The notes beneath the pieces are model-generated. The model was not told the origin of the DNA. It searched no databases and saw nothing but the letters and a program-made list of their open reading frames with translations. The position numbers and the translations under genes are program-made. DNA of 64,000 bases from an uncultured Polaribacter sp. GTDB lineage: Bacteria > Bacteroidota > Bacteroidia > Flavobacteriales > Flavobacteriaceae. Below, in pieces: positions 45,001-53,999 of this stretch. Position 1 is the stretch's first letter. Each line of letters begins with the position of its first letter. The stretch is from contig NZ_CANNFF010000001.1 of the NCBI RefSeq assembly GCF_947503855.1, positions 248,001 to 312,000 of the forward strand, written 5' to 3'.

Positions 45001-46196
45001 TCGAATTTCAGTTTATCTGCATTGTATTCATTGATACCATTAATGCTTCTAAATAATTTTTTATTATAACCAGAAACCCAAATTTTGCCTTTATTGTCTT
45101 CTAAAATTGATGTGATTAAGTTATCGCCAATAGAAAACTTATCATAAGGGTTGTTAGTGTAAGAATAAAATTGTTTTTGAGAAAGGTCTAATTTATTAAT
45201 ACCTCCTTGTGCTGTACCAACCCAAAGCACATTAAAACTATCTTGATAAACAGTATTAATTTGATGACTGCTAATGCTGTTTTTATCCTTTGAATCATAA
45301 TTAAAATGACTAAAAGAGTTTAATATAGGATTGTATTTATAAAGTCCATCTCCTGTTGTACCAATCCAAATTGCGTTTTCATTATCTTTAAAAAGACTGT
45401 TTACAAAGAAAGAAGCATCTTGACTAAGGATTTTTATTTTTTTAACTAAATATTTTGCATCTGAGTCTAAGTTTGAACTATACAAACCCTTTTTTGTACC
45501 TATCCAAAAAATGTTATCTACTTTAATTATTTCAGTAATTTCTTTATCATTAAAAAAACTAAAATCATTAATACCTGGAGTTAATATATTTACTATTGAG
45601 GTTTCTGATTGATATTCTACTTTTTTGAGCCCTTTATTTGTTCCTAAAATTATAGAAGTATTGGCTCCAAAAGAAAATGTGTTAATCTTTATATCTTGAT
45701 CTTTAAAATCAAAAATGTTTTCAGAAACATTAAAAACACCTTTTCTAACATCCTTTAAATTACATCTTATTAATTCTTTAGAAGAAGAAACCCAAACATA
45801 ACCATCATTTTTAGAATCAATTTTATTTACATCAATTTTATATTTAAGTGGTACTGTAAAAAAGCGTTCTAACCAAGGTACATAGATGTTAACGCCCACT
45901 TTTGTGCCAATCCAAAGAATCCCATTTTTGTCATTAAACAAAGATGTAATATTATTGCTAGAAATAGTACCCTGGCTTTTAGACTGTGTAGTAAATGTCT
46001 TAAACTCATAGCCATCATAACGAATTAACCCATTAGGAGTTGCATACCATAGAAAACCATATTTATCTTGTTCTATGGCATTTACAGTATTTTGATTGAA
46101 GCCTTCTTTATTAGAAATTCGTTCAAAATTTTGCGTGAAAGCTTGTTGAGTACATAATAATATTATAAAGCCAATAAATAATAGATTTCTATACAT
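42066..46196 (-). CDS. Hybrid two-component system (HTCS) sensor-regulator
   Basis: A 1376-residue one-protein signalling system. After a signal peptide (QQAFTQ) comes a periplasmic sensor of repeated beta-propeller blades (many copies of the type NGLIRYDGYEF and ILWIGTxxGV, about 25-700), then a Y_Y_Y-type beta domain (about 720-805). One membrane helix is at about 811-833. The kinase core has the H-box NLSHEFRTPL with His868 and GKGIPKEKL and GGIGLSF nucleotide-binding boxes. The receiver has SDVMMPEMDGFE with Asp1173. The C-terminus is an AraC-type DNA-binding domain (about 1270-1376). HTCS proteins bind a breakdown product of the target glycan and switch on its locus. It sits between the secreted-protein cluster and the fucose catabolic genes, so fucan oligosaccharide is the likely ligand. 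Confidence 0.95.
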   Translation of the reverse strand: MYRNLLFIGFIILLCTQQAFTQNFERISNKEGFNQNTVNAIEQDKYGFLWYATPNGLIRYDGYEFKTFTTQSKSQGTISSNNITSLFNDKNGILWIGTKVGVNIYVPWLERFFTVPLKYKIDVNKIDSKNDGYVWVSSSKELIRCNLKDVRKGVFNVSENIFDFKDQDIKINTFSFGANTSIILGTNKGLKKVEYQSETSIVNILTPGINDFSFFNDKEITEIIKVDNIFWIGTKKGLYSSNLDSDAKYLVKKIKILSQDASFFVNSLFKDNENAIWIGTTGDGLYKYNPILNSFSHFNYDSKDKNSISSHQINTVYQDSFNVLWVGTAQGGINKLDLSQKQFYSYTNNPYDKFSIGDNLITSILEDNKGKIWVSGYNKKLFRSINGINEYNADKLKFEDIQAKLPIKNNDIIRSIYQDQRNYIWFGTDKKVIVYSPIKKEFKEVQFLSEDNKLPLLLTRKIAQINERDIVLAGNKIVVIENPWREIEREKNPKINAKSYLEIAASKVQCFLQASNNQFWFGTDYGLLQCKYEDGRITVIRQYQENKTGSSKLSYNSIFTLYEDENKNIWIGTFGGGLNKVTLDSDQNPVKIGYFRKSDGLPDDVVYGILPQENSNKVWISTDMGLVRFNKETNQVNVFDVNDGLIQNNFRQSAYAQGKSGFMYFGGLNGLTIFNPNKIFLNKQPPKVLVTSLSINNKPMKVGDKLNDIIILKKAISETDTIKVSKSQRIISFNLVAEHTSVPAKNKVAYKLDGFNKDWVEINKGKSAITYTNLSAGTYKLQVKSANGDGVWSASTKSLTLIILPLWYQTWWSYSLLTLLFLGIGIGIVFYFVRHEKLKQKLIYEQIDKDRVEVINEGKFKYFTNLSHEFRTPLTLISGPLDRVIDNNSNPENERFLVIIKRNTHRLLSLIDQLITFRQAEQGFLNLNFTKSTLGDFLYPTTEAFENYALEKNINFHYKISSPNEEIVIDVEKLERILFNLLSNSFKNTPAQGTIHIDASIVFKDNIKNIKIDVVDTGKGIPKEKLNNIFERFYQLGNQDGNVSGGGIGLSFCKSLVDLFNGSISAISKPNKETRFTVIIPSSKIEEVEFEESDAKKSYIKNWVPLQPKEIDDSAKEKQIKKQHSVLVVENELDIQDFLKNALSDKYNITIANNGVEALEEIKKTEFSTIISDVMMPEMDGFELCKRIKENPETCQLPVLLLTALGDNADLIKGLEFGADEYISKPFSLKHLELRLKKLIENNLKIKDHFSKNSLPPQDKKELGFSKRDLAFLENITEIIEHNLSNSTFGVEELSKEAGLSSSHFYRKLKQLTGQVPNVYLRNFRLQKAADLLASNSGFNVAEVMYQIGIESNSYFSTSFKKLHGVSPSEYSKKQK

Positions 46197-46236
46197 GCTA
46201 CTTTATTATTTACCTTAAAAAGATACTATTTTTAGT

Positions 46237-47238
46237 CTATTTTTCTATAAATTCTTGTAATTTATTCATCATAGAACTACTTCCACAATAGAAAGGCGCT
46301 CTTTCATGAATATTTGAAGGAATTATGTCTAAAATATTTTGCTTTCCATTAGTAGCAATACCATTTGCTTGCTCTGTTAAAAAAGCTATTGGGTTACACT
46401 CATATAATAATCTAAGTTTTCCATCCTTATTAACTGTACTATTTGGGTATAAATAGATTCCACCTTTTATCATATTTCTATGAAAGTCTGATACTAAAGA
46501 CCCAATATACCTGTGTGAATAAGGTCTATCTTCTTTAACTTCTTGACAATATTTTATGTATTTCTTTACAGGTTTTGGAAAATGACTATAATTCCCTTCA
46601 TTTACTGAATAAATTTTTCCTTTTTTTGGAAATTTCATATCAGGATGGGAAAGGTAAAAAGAACCAATTGCTGGGTTCAAGGTAAAGCCATTAACTCCAT
46701 CACCAGTTGTATACACCAACATTGTAGAAGTACCATACACAACATATCCTGCTGCCACTTGTTTTCTTCCAGGTTGTAAAAAATCTTTTTGTTCTACTGG
46801 TGTACCAACAGGTGTAATTCTTCTAAAGATTGAAAAAATGGTTCCTACAGAAACATTTACATCAATGTTTGATGATCCATCTAAAGGATCCATTAATACT
46901 ACATATTTACCATTAGACTTCCTGTCTTGGCCTTCAATGGTAATAAATTCGTCATTTTCTTCTGAGACAATACCACAAACAATATCTCTGTTTTTTAGAG
47001 ACTGAATAAATGTTTTATTTGCAAATACATCTAATTTTTGTTGACTTTCTCCTTGTACATTAACATCTCCTGAATCTCCAAAAATATCAACTAAACCTGC
47101 TTTGTTAACTTCATGATTTACAACTTTAGACGCCAAGCGTAATGCGTTTAAAAGGCTAGACAATTCTCCACTAGAATAAGGGAAAGAAGATTGATTTTTT
47201 ATAATAAACTCTCCTAAAGTTCTTTTTTGTTGACTCAT
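46237..47238 (-). CDS. fbp: Fructose-1,6-bisphosphatase, class 1
   Basis: A 333-residue cytoplasmic enzyme that hydrolyses fructose-1,6-bisphosphate to fructose-6-phosphate. It has [12 protein letters not shown] (about 63-74), the metal site SEENDE, and the signature [12 protein letters not shown] (about 115-126). Length and motifs match class 1 FBPases. Its place next to fucose genes makes sense: growth on fucose yields DHAP and lactate, so hexose phosphates must be made by gluconeogenesis. It is 34 bases downstream of the FGGY kinase gene and 40 bases upstream of the HTCS gene on the same strand. Confidence 0.95.
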   Translation of the reverse strand: MSQQKRTLGEFIIKNQSSFPYSSGELSSLLNALRLASKVVNHEVNKAGLVDIFGDSGDVNVQGESQQKLDVFANKTFIQSLKNRDIVCGIVSEENDEFITIEGQDRKSNGKYVVLMDPLDGSSNIDVNVSVGTIFSIFRRITPVGTPVEQKDFLQPGRKQVAAGYVVYGTSTMLVYTTGDGVNGFTLNPAIGSFYLSHPDMKFPKKGKIYSVNEGNYSHFPKPVKKYIKYCQEVKEDRPYSHRYIGSLVSDFHRNMIKGGIYLYPNSTVNKDGKLRLLYECNPIAFLTEQANGIATNGKQNILDIIPSNIHERAPFYCGSSSMMNKLQEFIEK

Positions 47239-47272
47239 AAATTTGTTAGTTAATTGATTTTAAAAATTAGAA

Positions 47273-48589
47273 CTATAAATAAGATTTCATCATTAATGCA
47301 GCACCCAAAGCACTTTCATTTTTACAATCAGAAATATTTATTCTAATATCACTTTTTAGTAATTTTAGAAAAGTAATAAATATTAGGTTTTTATTAAATC
47401 CACCAGAGATATACACATCTTTAATCGATGAATTTTTATCAGAAATTAATTTAATTCCATTGATAACTTTTTTACTAATTTCAAAAACTAGTTGGTAATA
47501 TGCTGTTTCATAATTTACATAATATGCTAATAAATTAGGTTGAGCTTCAAAATTATCATCTATACCTTCTGATAAAAAAACACGTGAATTTTCATGGATC
47601 AATTCTTGACACAAATTTTTATTTACCTGCAGATGTAGATGTTTGTTTATATCTTCCTTGTAATAAGTGCTTAAGGCAGATAAATAAACTTCGTGAATTT
47701 TTCCTAAAAATTGCATGGAAGATTTTATTTGCTGCTTTTCTGGAGTCATAAAACACAAACAATTATTTTTTAGTTGATGCTGTGTTAAGCTCTCCTTACT
47801 AAAAGGGTTCATGGCTATAATCCAGGTACCAGTAGATAATAAAATAAATTCTTTATTTTTATTTTTTTCATTTTCTAACAACGGAATTATAGATGAAGAA
47901 CTATCATGTAATCCTTTACCAATGGCAATTTCTTGTCCATTGAAGGTTGTTATAATAGCTTCTTTACCATTTTGAGGAATAGGTAAATTCAATTTAGAAT
48001 CTAGAACCCATTTATGATATTCCATATTGTCAAAATCCCAAGTTGCAGTATGTGCACCAACAGATGTGAAATCTGCTGTTATTTGTTTTGTAAAAAGATA
48101 ACTCAAGTATTGTGGGTAATGTAAAATCGAAACTACTTTACTCCAAAATTCTGGTTTCTCTTTTTTTAATTTCAATATTTGAAGTCCAGTGTTTAACATT
48201 CCATAAGCAGGAGATGCCGTTTTTCTAGAAAATTCTTCTTCACCACCATTAGTTTCATAAAATTCATGATAAGTTTTAACATCTAATGGTTTTAAATAAT
48301 TATACAATGGTGTAACTCTATTTCCATTCTCATCTAAATAAATAAGACTGGCACCATGTGTAGAGAAGTTGATTGCTTTAATACTATAATCACCTTCTTC
48401 TTGTATTCTTATGATTTCGTTTTGAATCCAATTTTCTATAGATTCAATGTCATCACAAGGAAAACCATCATCATCAGAAATCTCATCAAATCTAGTTGCG
48501 TTTCTATAAACCACATCAAATTCTTCATCAAAAAGTAGAATTTTTTTGTTAGTTTTACCAATATCAATAACTGCAATTACTTTTGTCAT
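47273..48589 (-). CDS. fucK: FGGY-family sugar kinase, probable L-fuculokinase
   Basis: A 438-residue cytoplasmic kinase starting at the ATG at 48589 (a GTG codon precedes it). The N-terminal phosphate-binding loop is IDIGKTNKKILLF (about 8-20). LLSTGTWIIAMNP is the second ATP-site strand and VYISGGFNKN the adenosine motif near the C-terminus. By family alone it could be a rhamnulo-, xylulo- or fuculokinase; the adjacent fucI and aldolase genes make phosphorylation of L-fuculose the likely reaction. A hairpin terminator separates it from fucI upstream, so its expression may be lower than, or separate from, that of fucI. Confidence 0.8.
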   Translation of the reverse strand: MTKVIAVIDIGKTNKKILLFDEEFDVVYRNATRFDEISDDDGFPCDDIESIENWIQNEIIRIQEEGDYSIKAINFSTHGASLIYLDENGNRVTPLYNYLKPLDVKTYHEFYETNGGEEEFSRKTASPAYGMLNTGLQILKLKKEKPEFWSKVVSILHYPQYLSYLFTKQITADFTSVGAHTATWDFDNMEYHKWVLDSKLNLPIPQNGKEAIITTFNGQEIAIGKGLHDSSSSIIPLLENEKNKNKEFILLSTGTWIIAMNPFSKESLTQHQLKNNCLCFMTPEKQQIKSSMQFLGKIHEVYLSALSTYYKEDINKHLHLQVNKNLCQELIHENSRVFLSEGIDDNFEAQPNLLAYYVNYETAYYQLVFEISKKVINGIKLISDKNSSIKDVYISGGFNKNLIFITFLKLLKSDIRINISDCKNESALGAALMMKSYL

Positions 48590-48607
48590 CACAAATTAAA
48601 ATTTAAA

Positions 48608-48640
48608 AAAAGTGTTTAATCGTATCTGTTAAACACTTTT
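48608..48640 (-). terminator. Hairpin terminator between fucI and fucK
   Basis: Perfect 12-bp arms AAAAGTGTTTAA and its complement around a 9-base loop, flanked by A-run and T-run. It sits between fucI (stop at 48654) and the kinase start (48589), so it can stop or attenuate read-through within the catabolic operon. Confidence 0.82.
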
Positions 48641-48653
48641 TTAGTTGTTTTAT

Positions 48654-50441
48654 TTATTCTTTAAATCCGTATAAAGGACCGTAATTTTTACAAGCTCTAT
48701 AGTCAGCTCCTTCTAAACCTTCTCCGAATGCAGACCATGCACTTGGTCTAAATACATCATCTTCACTAACATTATGCATGTTTACAGGAATACGTAACAT
48801 TGCCGCTAAAGAAATTAAATCAGCACCAATATGTCCATGAGATATTGCTCCATGGTTTGCTCCCCATTTAGCCATTACTGTATACACGTCTTTAAAGAAA
48901 CCTGTACCTGTTGTTCTTGGTACAAACCAAGTTGTTGGCCAAGTTGGATTTGTTCTTTCATCTAAAACTTCATGAACATCTTCTGGCAACTCAACACTCC
49001 ATCCTTCTACTATTTGTAAAACTGGTCCAATTCCTTTTACCAAGTTTAATCTACACATAGTCATTGGTAACTCACCTCTAGTTTTAAACTGAGAAGAGAA
49101 ACCACCACCTCTAAAGTACTCAGCAATTGCAGCTGGCCACTTGGTATTATCTAAACATTTTTGAACTTCTTCTTCAGTAATATCCCAGAATGGTTTCATT
49201 GTAGGATTTCCTTCTGCATCTTCTTGTTGTGCTGTTGCATCTAAAGTTGTAGAACCAGAATTGATTAAATGAATAATTCCATCTTTAGCAATTCCTGTTA
49301 ATTTCTTACCAGTAACTCTTTCTACAGATTCAGGACTCCAATATGTACGTACATCTGAGAATAATTGAGCTTTGTTCGTTAACAAGTGCCCAAACAACAT
49401 AGAAATTGCGTTTAAACAATCGTTTTCTGTTGCAAATGTGTATGCTTGACGAATTCCATTCCAATCAAAAGAAGAATTTAAAATAGATTCTGTGTAATCT
49501 GCATTTGGTTGGTAATCTGTCCACTGACGTTGACCTTGAAAACCTCCCATAATTGCATTTCTACCTTTAGACTCTTCCCCAAATCCCATCTCTTTCAATT
49601 TAGGATTTCCGTTCATTAAATCTTTACAGATCAAAGTCATTTTCACAACTTTTTCCCATTCAGCTTCTTTTACCTCTGCAGATTTTTGTGCTTCAGGACT
49701 ATTATAATCTTTACCTTCTATACAGTTTTCTTTGGTCCAAGCTAATGCTTTTACGTATTCTTCTTGGTCAAAAATACCTTCATCAATACGTCTTAAAATC
49801 TCTACAGACTCTACAAATTCTGCTCTAACTCCTAAGTAATCTTGTAAGAAATTTACATCAACCATAGAACCTGCAATCCCCATAGAACTATATCCTATAG
49901 ATAAATAAGATTTACCATTCATTTGCGCAACAGCTAATCCTCCTTTTATAAAACGAAGAATTTTTTCTGAAACATCTTGAGGAATTGTTTGATCTCCACC
50001 ATCTTGAACTTCTTTACCATAAATTCCAAAAGCTGGTAATCCTTTTTGAGAATACCCTGCTAATGCTGCTGCTAAATACACGGCTCCAGGTCTTTCTGTT
50101 CCATTAAAACCCCAAACTGCTTTGGGTGTTGACGGATCTGTATCCATAACTTCCGTTCCATAACACCAACATGGAGTTACTGTTAATGAAACTTCTACTC
50201 CTTCTCTTTTAAATTTATCTGCACAAGCTGCTGCATCTGCAACACCTCCAATAGTAGTATCTGCAATAACACATTCTACTTTTTCTCCACTAGGAAAACG
50301 TAATGTTTCTTCTATTAATTTAGCAGCAGCTTTAGCCATATCCATTGTCTGAACTTCTAAAGATTCTCTAACTCCTAATTCACGTCCATCAATCACAGGA
50401 CGAATTCCTACTTTTGGCAGTCTACCTATTAATCTACTCAT
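48654..50441 (-). CDS. fucI: L-fucose isomerase
   Basis: A 595-residue cytoplasmic enzyme converting L-fucose to L-fuculose. The metal ligands of the E. coli enzyme (Glu337, Asp361, His528) have counterparts at Glu339 (ATENDCLN), Asp363 (FSDVRTYW) and His530 ([10 protein letters not shown]), a constant offset of two. Long conserved segments such as [14 protein letters not shown] also match, and the length equals the E. coli protein (591). It is 23 bases downstream of the aldolase gene on the same strand, so both are likely transcribed from the promoter near 51285. Confidence 0.97.
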   Translation of the reverse strand: MSRLIGRLPKVGIRPVIDGRELGVRESLEVQTMDMAKAAAKLIEETLRFPSGEKVECVIADTTIGGVADAAACADKFKREGVEVSLTVTPCWCYGTEVMDTDPSTPKAVWGFNGTERPGAVYLAAALAGYSQKGLPAFGIYGKEVQDGGDQTIPQDVSEKILRFIKGGLAVAQMNGKSYLSIGYSSMGIAGSMVDVNFLQDYLGVRAEFVESVEILRRIDEGIFDQEEYVKALAWTKENCIEGKDYNSPEAQKSAEVKEAEWEKVVKMTLICKDLMNGNPKLKEMGFGEESKGRNAIMGGFQGQRQWTDYQPNADYTESILNSSFDWNGIRQAYTFATENDCLNAISMLFGHLLTNKAQLFSDVRTYWSPESVERVTGKKLTGIAKDGIIHLINSGSTTLDATAQQEDAEGNPTMKPFWDITEEEVQKCLDNTKWPAAIAEYFRGGGFSSQFKTRGELPMTMCRLNLVKGIGPVLQIVEGWSVELPEDVHEVLDERTNPTWPTTWFVPRTTGTGFFKDVYTVMAKWGANHGAISHGHIGADLISLAAMLRIPVNMHNVSEDDVFRPSAWSAFGEGLEGADYRACKNYGPLYGFKE

Positions 50442-50464
50442 GATTTATAATGTTTTTTTTAAGT

Positions 50465-51259
50465 TTATATAAATTGCTCTAATTCTGTTAACTGCTCATT
50501 TGAAAGCCCAGCTGGTTTAAAACCTGCAGCCCAACACATCATTAACAATTTAGCTCCTTTGTTTGCTACATCTAAAAAGTCCCATGCTTTTTCAACATCT
50601 GGAGCTGTTGCAGTGGCTCCATGCTTTTCCCATAAAGAAACATTTCTAGTTTTGAATGCATCAATAGTTACTTTAGCTAAATCTGCAGTACTTGATAAGG
50701 CATAAGGAGTACAATGAATTCCTTTAGGAACAAAAACTTTAACTTCTGGACACATCATCCAAATTTGTCTATTTAATTCCTCTTCATTATCAAATAAATC
50801 GTGATGACTCATACATATCAACTCTAGAGGGTGTGTATGAACAACTGCTAAATTTTCTGGATGATGAATTGAGTTAAATAAATGGATACTTGCATGAGAA
50901 ATTAACTCACAAGTTGGACCAAAGTTTGGTCTTTTCCCTCCCCAAATAATAGAATATGCTGTTGCATCTTCATTGATATAAAGAATGCAAGAAACTTCTT
51001 CTAACATATCTACTAAATCTCTTAAATAACATCCTGTTCCTGTAATGTAAATTACAAATCCAGCTGATTCTTTAGGGAAGTCAAAAGGAACTTCTTCTCC
51101 AATTCCTTGAACATCTTCTTTTTTAAAGAACGATGTTAAGTTCATAGAAATATTACCAGCATTTCTTTCTGCCCATTCTCTTTGCCATAAATATCCTGCT
51201 ACTTTAGATACTTTTTTTAATTCTTGTTGTACTTCAATTGGAAGTTTTAAAGTCTTCAT
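50465..51259 (-). CDS. fucA: Class II aldolase, probable L-fuculose-1-phosphate aldolase
   Basis: A 264-residue cytoplasmic zinc aldolase expected to split L-fuculose-1-phosphate into DHAP and L-lactaldehyde. It has WAERNAGNIS (about 29-38), ITGTGCYLRD for phosphate binding, VVHTHPLE with two zinc His ligands and WEKHGATATAP. The N-terminal sequence and the longer loops look closer to L-rhamnulose-1-phosphate aldolase (RhaD) than to E. coli FucA. Context with fucI, fucP and aldA favours the fuculose substrate; RhaD-type enzymes can accept either, so dual activity is possible. It is the first gene of the minus-strand fucose operon. Confidence 0.85.
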   Translation of the reverse strand: MKTLKLPIEVQQELKKVSKVAGYLWQREWAERNAGNISMNLTSFFKKEDVQGIGEEVPFDFPKESAGFVIYITGTGCYLRDLVDMLEEVSCILYINEDATAYSIIWGGKRPNFGPTCELISHASIHLFNSIHHPENLAVVHTHPLELICMSHHDLFDNEEELNRQIWMMCPEVKVFVPKGIHCTPYALSSTADLAKVTIDAFKTRNVSLWEKHGATATAPDVEKAWDFLDVANKGAKLLMMCWAAGFKPAGLSNEQLTELEQFI

Positions 51260-51281
51260 AATCTATTCATAATTTAGTTTA

Positions 51282-51289
51282 CAAAACTA
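51282..51289 (-). promoter_or_regulatory. -7 promoter box for fucA-fucI
   Basis: The minus-strand sequence TAGTTTTG matches TAnnTTTG and is 23 bases before the fucA start codon. The divergent araC-like gene has its own box 36 bases away. Confidence 0.5.
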
Positions 51290-51324
51290 TTAGAATATTA
51301 AGTTTAAAAAATATTCAAAAAACG

Positions 51325-51332
51325 TATTTTTG
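51325..51332 (+). promoter_or_regulatory. -7 promoter box for the AraC-family regulator
   Basis: TATTTTTG matches TAnnTTTG and is 27 bases before the start codon at 51359. The two facing boxes in a 99-base gap suggest shared control of regulator and fucose operon. Confidence 0.5.
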
Positions 51333-51358
51333 TATCTAATTTAAACATTGTCTAAAAA

Positions 51359-52258
51359 ATGAAAATCTCTAAAAAACCAGGTTTAGGAGATCCGTCTGAC
51401 AATAACCAAAATTTTATAGACCTAAAACTAAAGCTATTATGTTGTAGATATTGGTTGCTAGATTTATGGGATTGTCATGATATGGTTTTTCCTTATTGGA
51501 GAATATACTGGAATAAAAATGAAGGTGGACAATTAATCCATAAAGATAAAGTAACATCTATGAGTTCTGATATGCTTTATATTATTCCTCCTTTTACATC
51601 ATTCTCTTCTCGATTTACAAAAAATCATATTTACAAAACAGGTATCCATGTTTCTGGAAAACATTTAACAAATACTATTGAAGAAATCAACTTTGAAAAA
51701 AAATCATTGTTTCATTTCTTTACGCATTTTAATTTAGGAGTACCTTTTGACAATGTTTACCCTCGTATAATTGAAATTGAGTTAACCGATTATTTAAAAG
51801 ACAGATTAACTTATTTAACAGAAAGATTAAAAGTAGAAAATATTGACTTTAAATTAACTTTTAATTTAAAATTACAAGCTTTTATAAAAGAAACTCTCAC
51901 TAATATAGGACCAGAATTATGGAAAACTATAAATATGGATGATCGAGTTTTAAAAGTAATTCGTTTTATAGAGATGAATGTAAATAAAAAATTAAGTAAC
52001 GCAGATATTGCAGACGTAGTTCATATGGCCTCAAATTCTTTTGCTAGGTTATTTAAACAAGAAATGAATATTTCAGTTCATAATTTTATTCAAAATAGAA
52101 AAATAGCAAAAGCTTGTGATTTATTTGAACATTCAAATAATACAATTGAAGAAGTTGCATTTAAACTCGGTTTTTCAGACAGATATCACTTTTCAAGAGT
52201 ATTTAAATCGGTAACCGGCTTAACACCTGCTGTTTACAAATCTGGCAAATACACCTAA
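51359..52258 (+). CDS. AraC-family transcriptional regulator of fucose catabolism
   Basis: A 299-residue cytoplasmic regulator. The N-terminal half is a cupin-like sugar-sensing domain; the C-terminal 100 residues are two helix-turn-helix motifs of the AraC/XylS type, with LSNADIADVVHMASNSFARLFKQ (described here as about 205-227) and the signature VAFKLGFSDRYHFSRVFK region near the end. It is divergent from fucA-fucI and followed by aldA and fucP, the arrangement of a local activator responding to L-fucose or a derivative; the ligand is inferred. It is separate from the HTCS, so the locus has two layers of control. Confidence 0.88.
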   Translation: MKISKKPGLGDPSDNNQNFIDLKLKLLCCRYWLLDLWDCHDMVFPYWRIYWNKNEGGQLIHKDKVTSMSSDMLYIIPPFTSFSSRFTKNHIYKTGIHVSGKHLTNTIEEINFEKKSLFHFFTHFNLGVPFDNVYPRIIEIELTDYLKDRLTYLTERLKVENIDFKLTFNLKLQAFIKETLTNIGPELWKTINMDDRVLKVIRFIEMNVNKKLSNADIADVVHMASNSFARLFKQEMNISVHNFIQNRKIAKACDLFEHSNNTIEEVAFKLGFSDRYHFSRVFKSVTGLTPAVYKSGKYT

Positions 52259-52461
52259 AACAGTCTTGTTTTCTAAACAAAAATCATCACAAAAAGGTAA
52301 ATGTTTAAATTGTACATATTATTGATTGTTCTAGATAAATACTTTAGAGCATTCTGTTTATATGTTTGTACAAAACCAAATTGTTGAATTTCTTATTCAC
52401 TTTATAGAAAAGATATTCCCTAATAAGCATAAGTTTAAATTAACCATAAAAACCTTTTAAC

Positions 52462-53901
52462 ATGAAACAATTTAATCAATTTATAAATGGAAAATTTGTA
52501 AAATCTACATCTACAGATGTAATTGAAATTTTAAATCCTTGTACAGAAGAAGTATTATCCTTAATGCCTGTCGGAAGTATTACGGATGCTCAATTAGCTT
52601 TAGAAGCTGCCCAATCTGCTCAACATGGCTGGAAGTCACTTCCTGCAATTCAAAGAGCTGAGTATTTAAACAAAATGGCTTCAGTTATTCGTGAAAACAG
52701 AATTTCATTAGCTAAAACATTAGCTGCTGAACAAGCTAAAGTAATAGGATTAGCTCAAGTAGAAGTAGATGTAACTGCAGATTATTTTGATTATTATGCT
52801 GGTTTTGCAAGAAGAATTGAAGGAGAAATCATACAGAGTGATCGTGCTAAAGAACACATCTTTTTACATAAAGCTCCTATTGGGGTAGCTGTAGGTATTT
52901 TACCTTGGAATTTTCCATTATTTGTAATGGCAAGAAAGGTTGCAGGCTCTTTAATTACAGGAAACACATGTGTAATTAACCCAAGTTCTATTGCTCCTAA
53001 TACTGTTATGGAGTTTGCAGAATTAATTGAAAAAATAAATATACCTGCTGGTGTATTAAATTATGTTTGTGGTAAAGGTAGTATTGTTGGAAATGCACTT
53101 TCAAAAAGTCCAATCACAGGTATTATTAGTTTAACAGGTAGTGTAGGTGCTGGTCAAATGGTTATGGAAGCTGCCTCTGAAAACATTACAAAAGTATCAT
53201 TAGAATTAGGAGGAAAAGCTCCAGCAATTGTTTGTGCTGATGCTAACTTAGAATTGGCAGTAAATGCTGTTGTAAATTCTAGAATTATATTTAGTGGACA
53301 GGTATGTAATTGTGCTGAACGTGTATATGTAGAAGAATCTATACATGACCAGTTTTTAGATATGGTTACTGCAAAAATGAATGCTATAAAAGTTGAAGAC
53401 GCTTTTTCTGAAAACAACCCAGATATGAGTAGTTTGGTTTCTAAAGCGCAATTAGATAAAGTTTCTGAAATGGTAGAGTTTGCTAAAAAAGAAGGGGCTG
53501 AAGTTGTTGTAGGAGGATCAAGAACTCCTGGTTTTGGTAAAGGATACTTTTATCAACCAACTTTATTAACTAATGTAAAACAAGACATGCAAATTATACA
53601 AGAAGAAGTATTTGGACCTGTTTTACCAGTGATGAAATTTAGTACACTTGATGAAGCTATTGCTATGGCAAATGATTCAGAATTTGGATTAACATCTTCT
53701 ATTTTCTCTGAAAACTTTAATAAAGTTATGCATGCTGCAGAAGAATTACAGTATGGAGAAACATATATTAACAGAGAACATTTTGAAGCAATTCAAGGAT
53801 TTCATGCAGGTTGGAAAAAATCTGGATTAGGTGGAGCAGATGGTAAACACGGAATGGAAGAGTATCTACAAACCAAAGTAATCTACGCTCAATACCAATA
53901 A
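52462..53901 (+). CDS. aldA: Lactaldehyde dehydrogenase
   Basis: A 479-residue NAD-dependent aldehyde dehydrogenase, the same length as E. coli AldA, and similar to it throughout: GEIIQSDR, GILPWNFP, ITGNTCVIN, MTGSV-type SLTGSVGAG, KVSLELGGKAPAIV with the general-base Glu, and SGQVCNCAERVYV with the catalytic Cys, then GETYINREHFEA and GADGKHGMEEYLQT. It oxidises L-lactaldehyde from the aldolase step to L-lactate under aerobic conditions. LutABC downstream completes the route. A 203-base upstream gap probably holds its promoter, and a terminator follows. Confidence 0.96.
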   Translation: MKQFNQFINGKFVKSTSTDVIEILNPCTEEVLSLMPVGSITDAQLALEAAQSAQHGWKSLPAIQRAEYLNKMASVIRENRISLAKTLAAEQAKVIGLAQVEVDVTADYFDYYAGFARRIEGEIIQSDRAKEHIFLHKAPIGVAVGILPWNFPLFVMARKVAGSLITGNTCVINPSSIAPNTVMEFAELIEKINIPAGVLNYVCGKGSIVGNALSKSPITGIISLTGSVGAGQMVMEAASENITKVSLELGGKAPAIVCADANLELAVNAVVNSRIIFSGQVCNCAERVYVEESIHDQFLDMVTAKMNAIKVEDAFSENNPDMSSLVSKAQLDKVSEMVEFAKKEGAEVVVGGSRTPGFGKGYFYQPTLLTNVKQDMQIIQEEVFGPVLPVMKFSTLDEAIAMANDSEFGLTSSIFSENFNKVMHAAEELQYGETYINREHFEAIQGFHAGWKKSGLGGADGKHGMEEYLQTKVIYAQYQ

Positions 53902-53921
53902 AAATTATAAAAAAGTAATTT

Positions 53922-53968
53922 AAAAGTACTACTAATGTTTACAATAAATAACTTAGTAGTACTTTTAG
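53922..53968 (+). terminator. Rho-independent terminator after aldA
   Basis: Perfect 14-bp arms AAAAGTACTACTAA and its complement around a 17-base loop, ending in TTTT. It separates aldA from fucP. Confidence 0.75.
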
Positions 53969-53999
53969 TATATTTAATTCTTTAACCTAAAATAACTTT

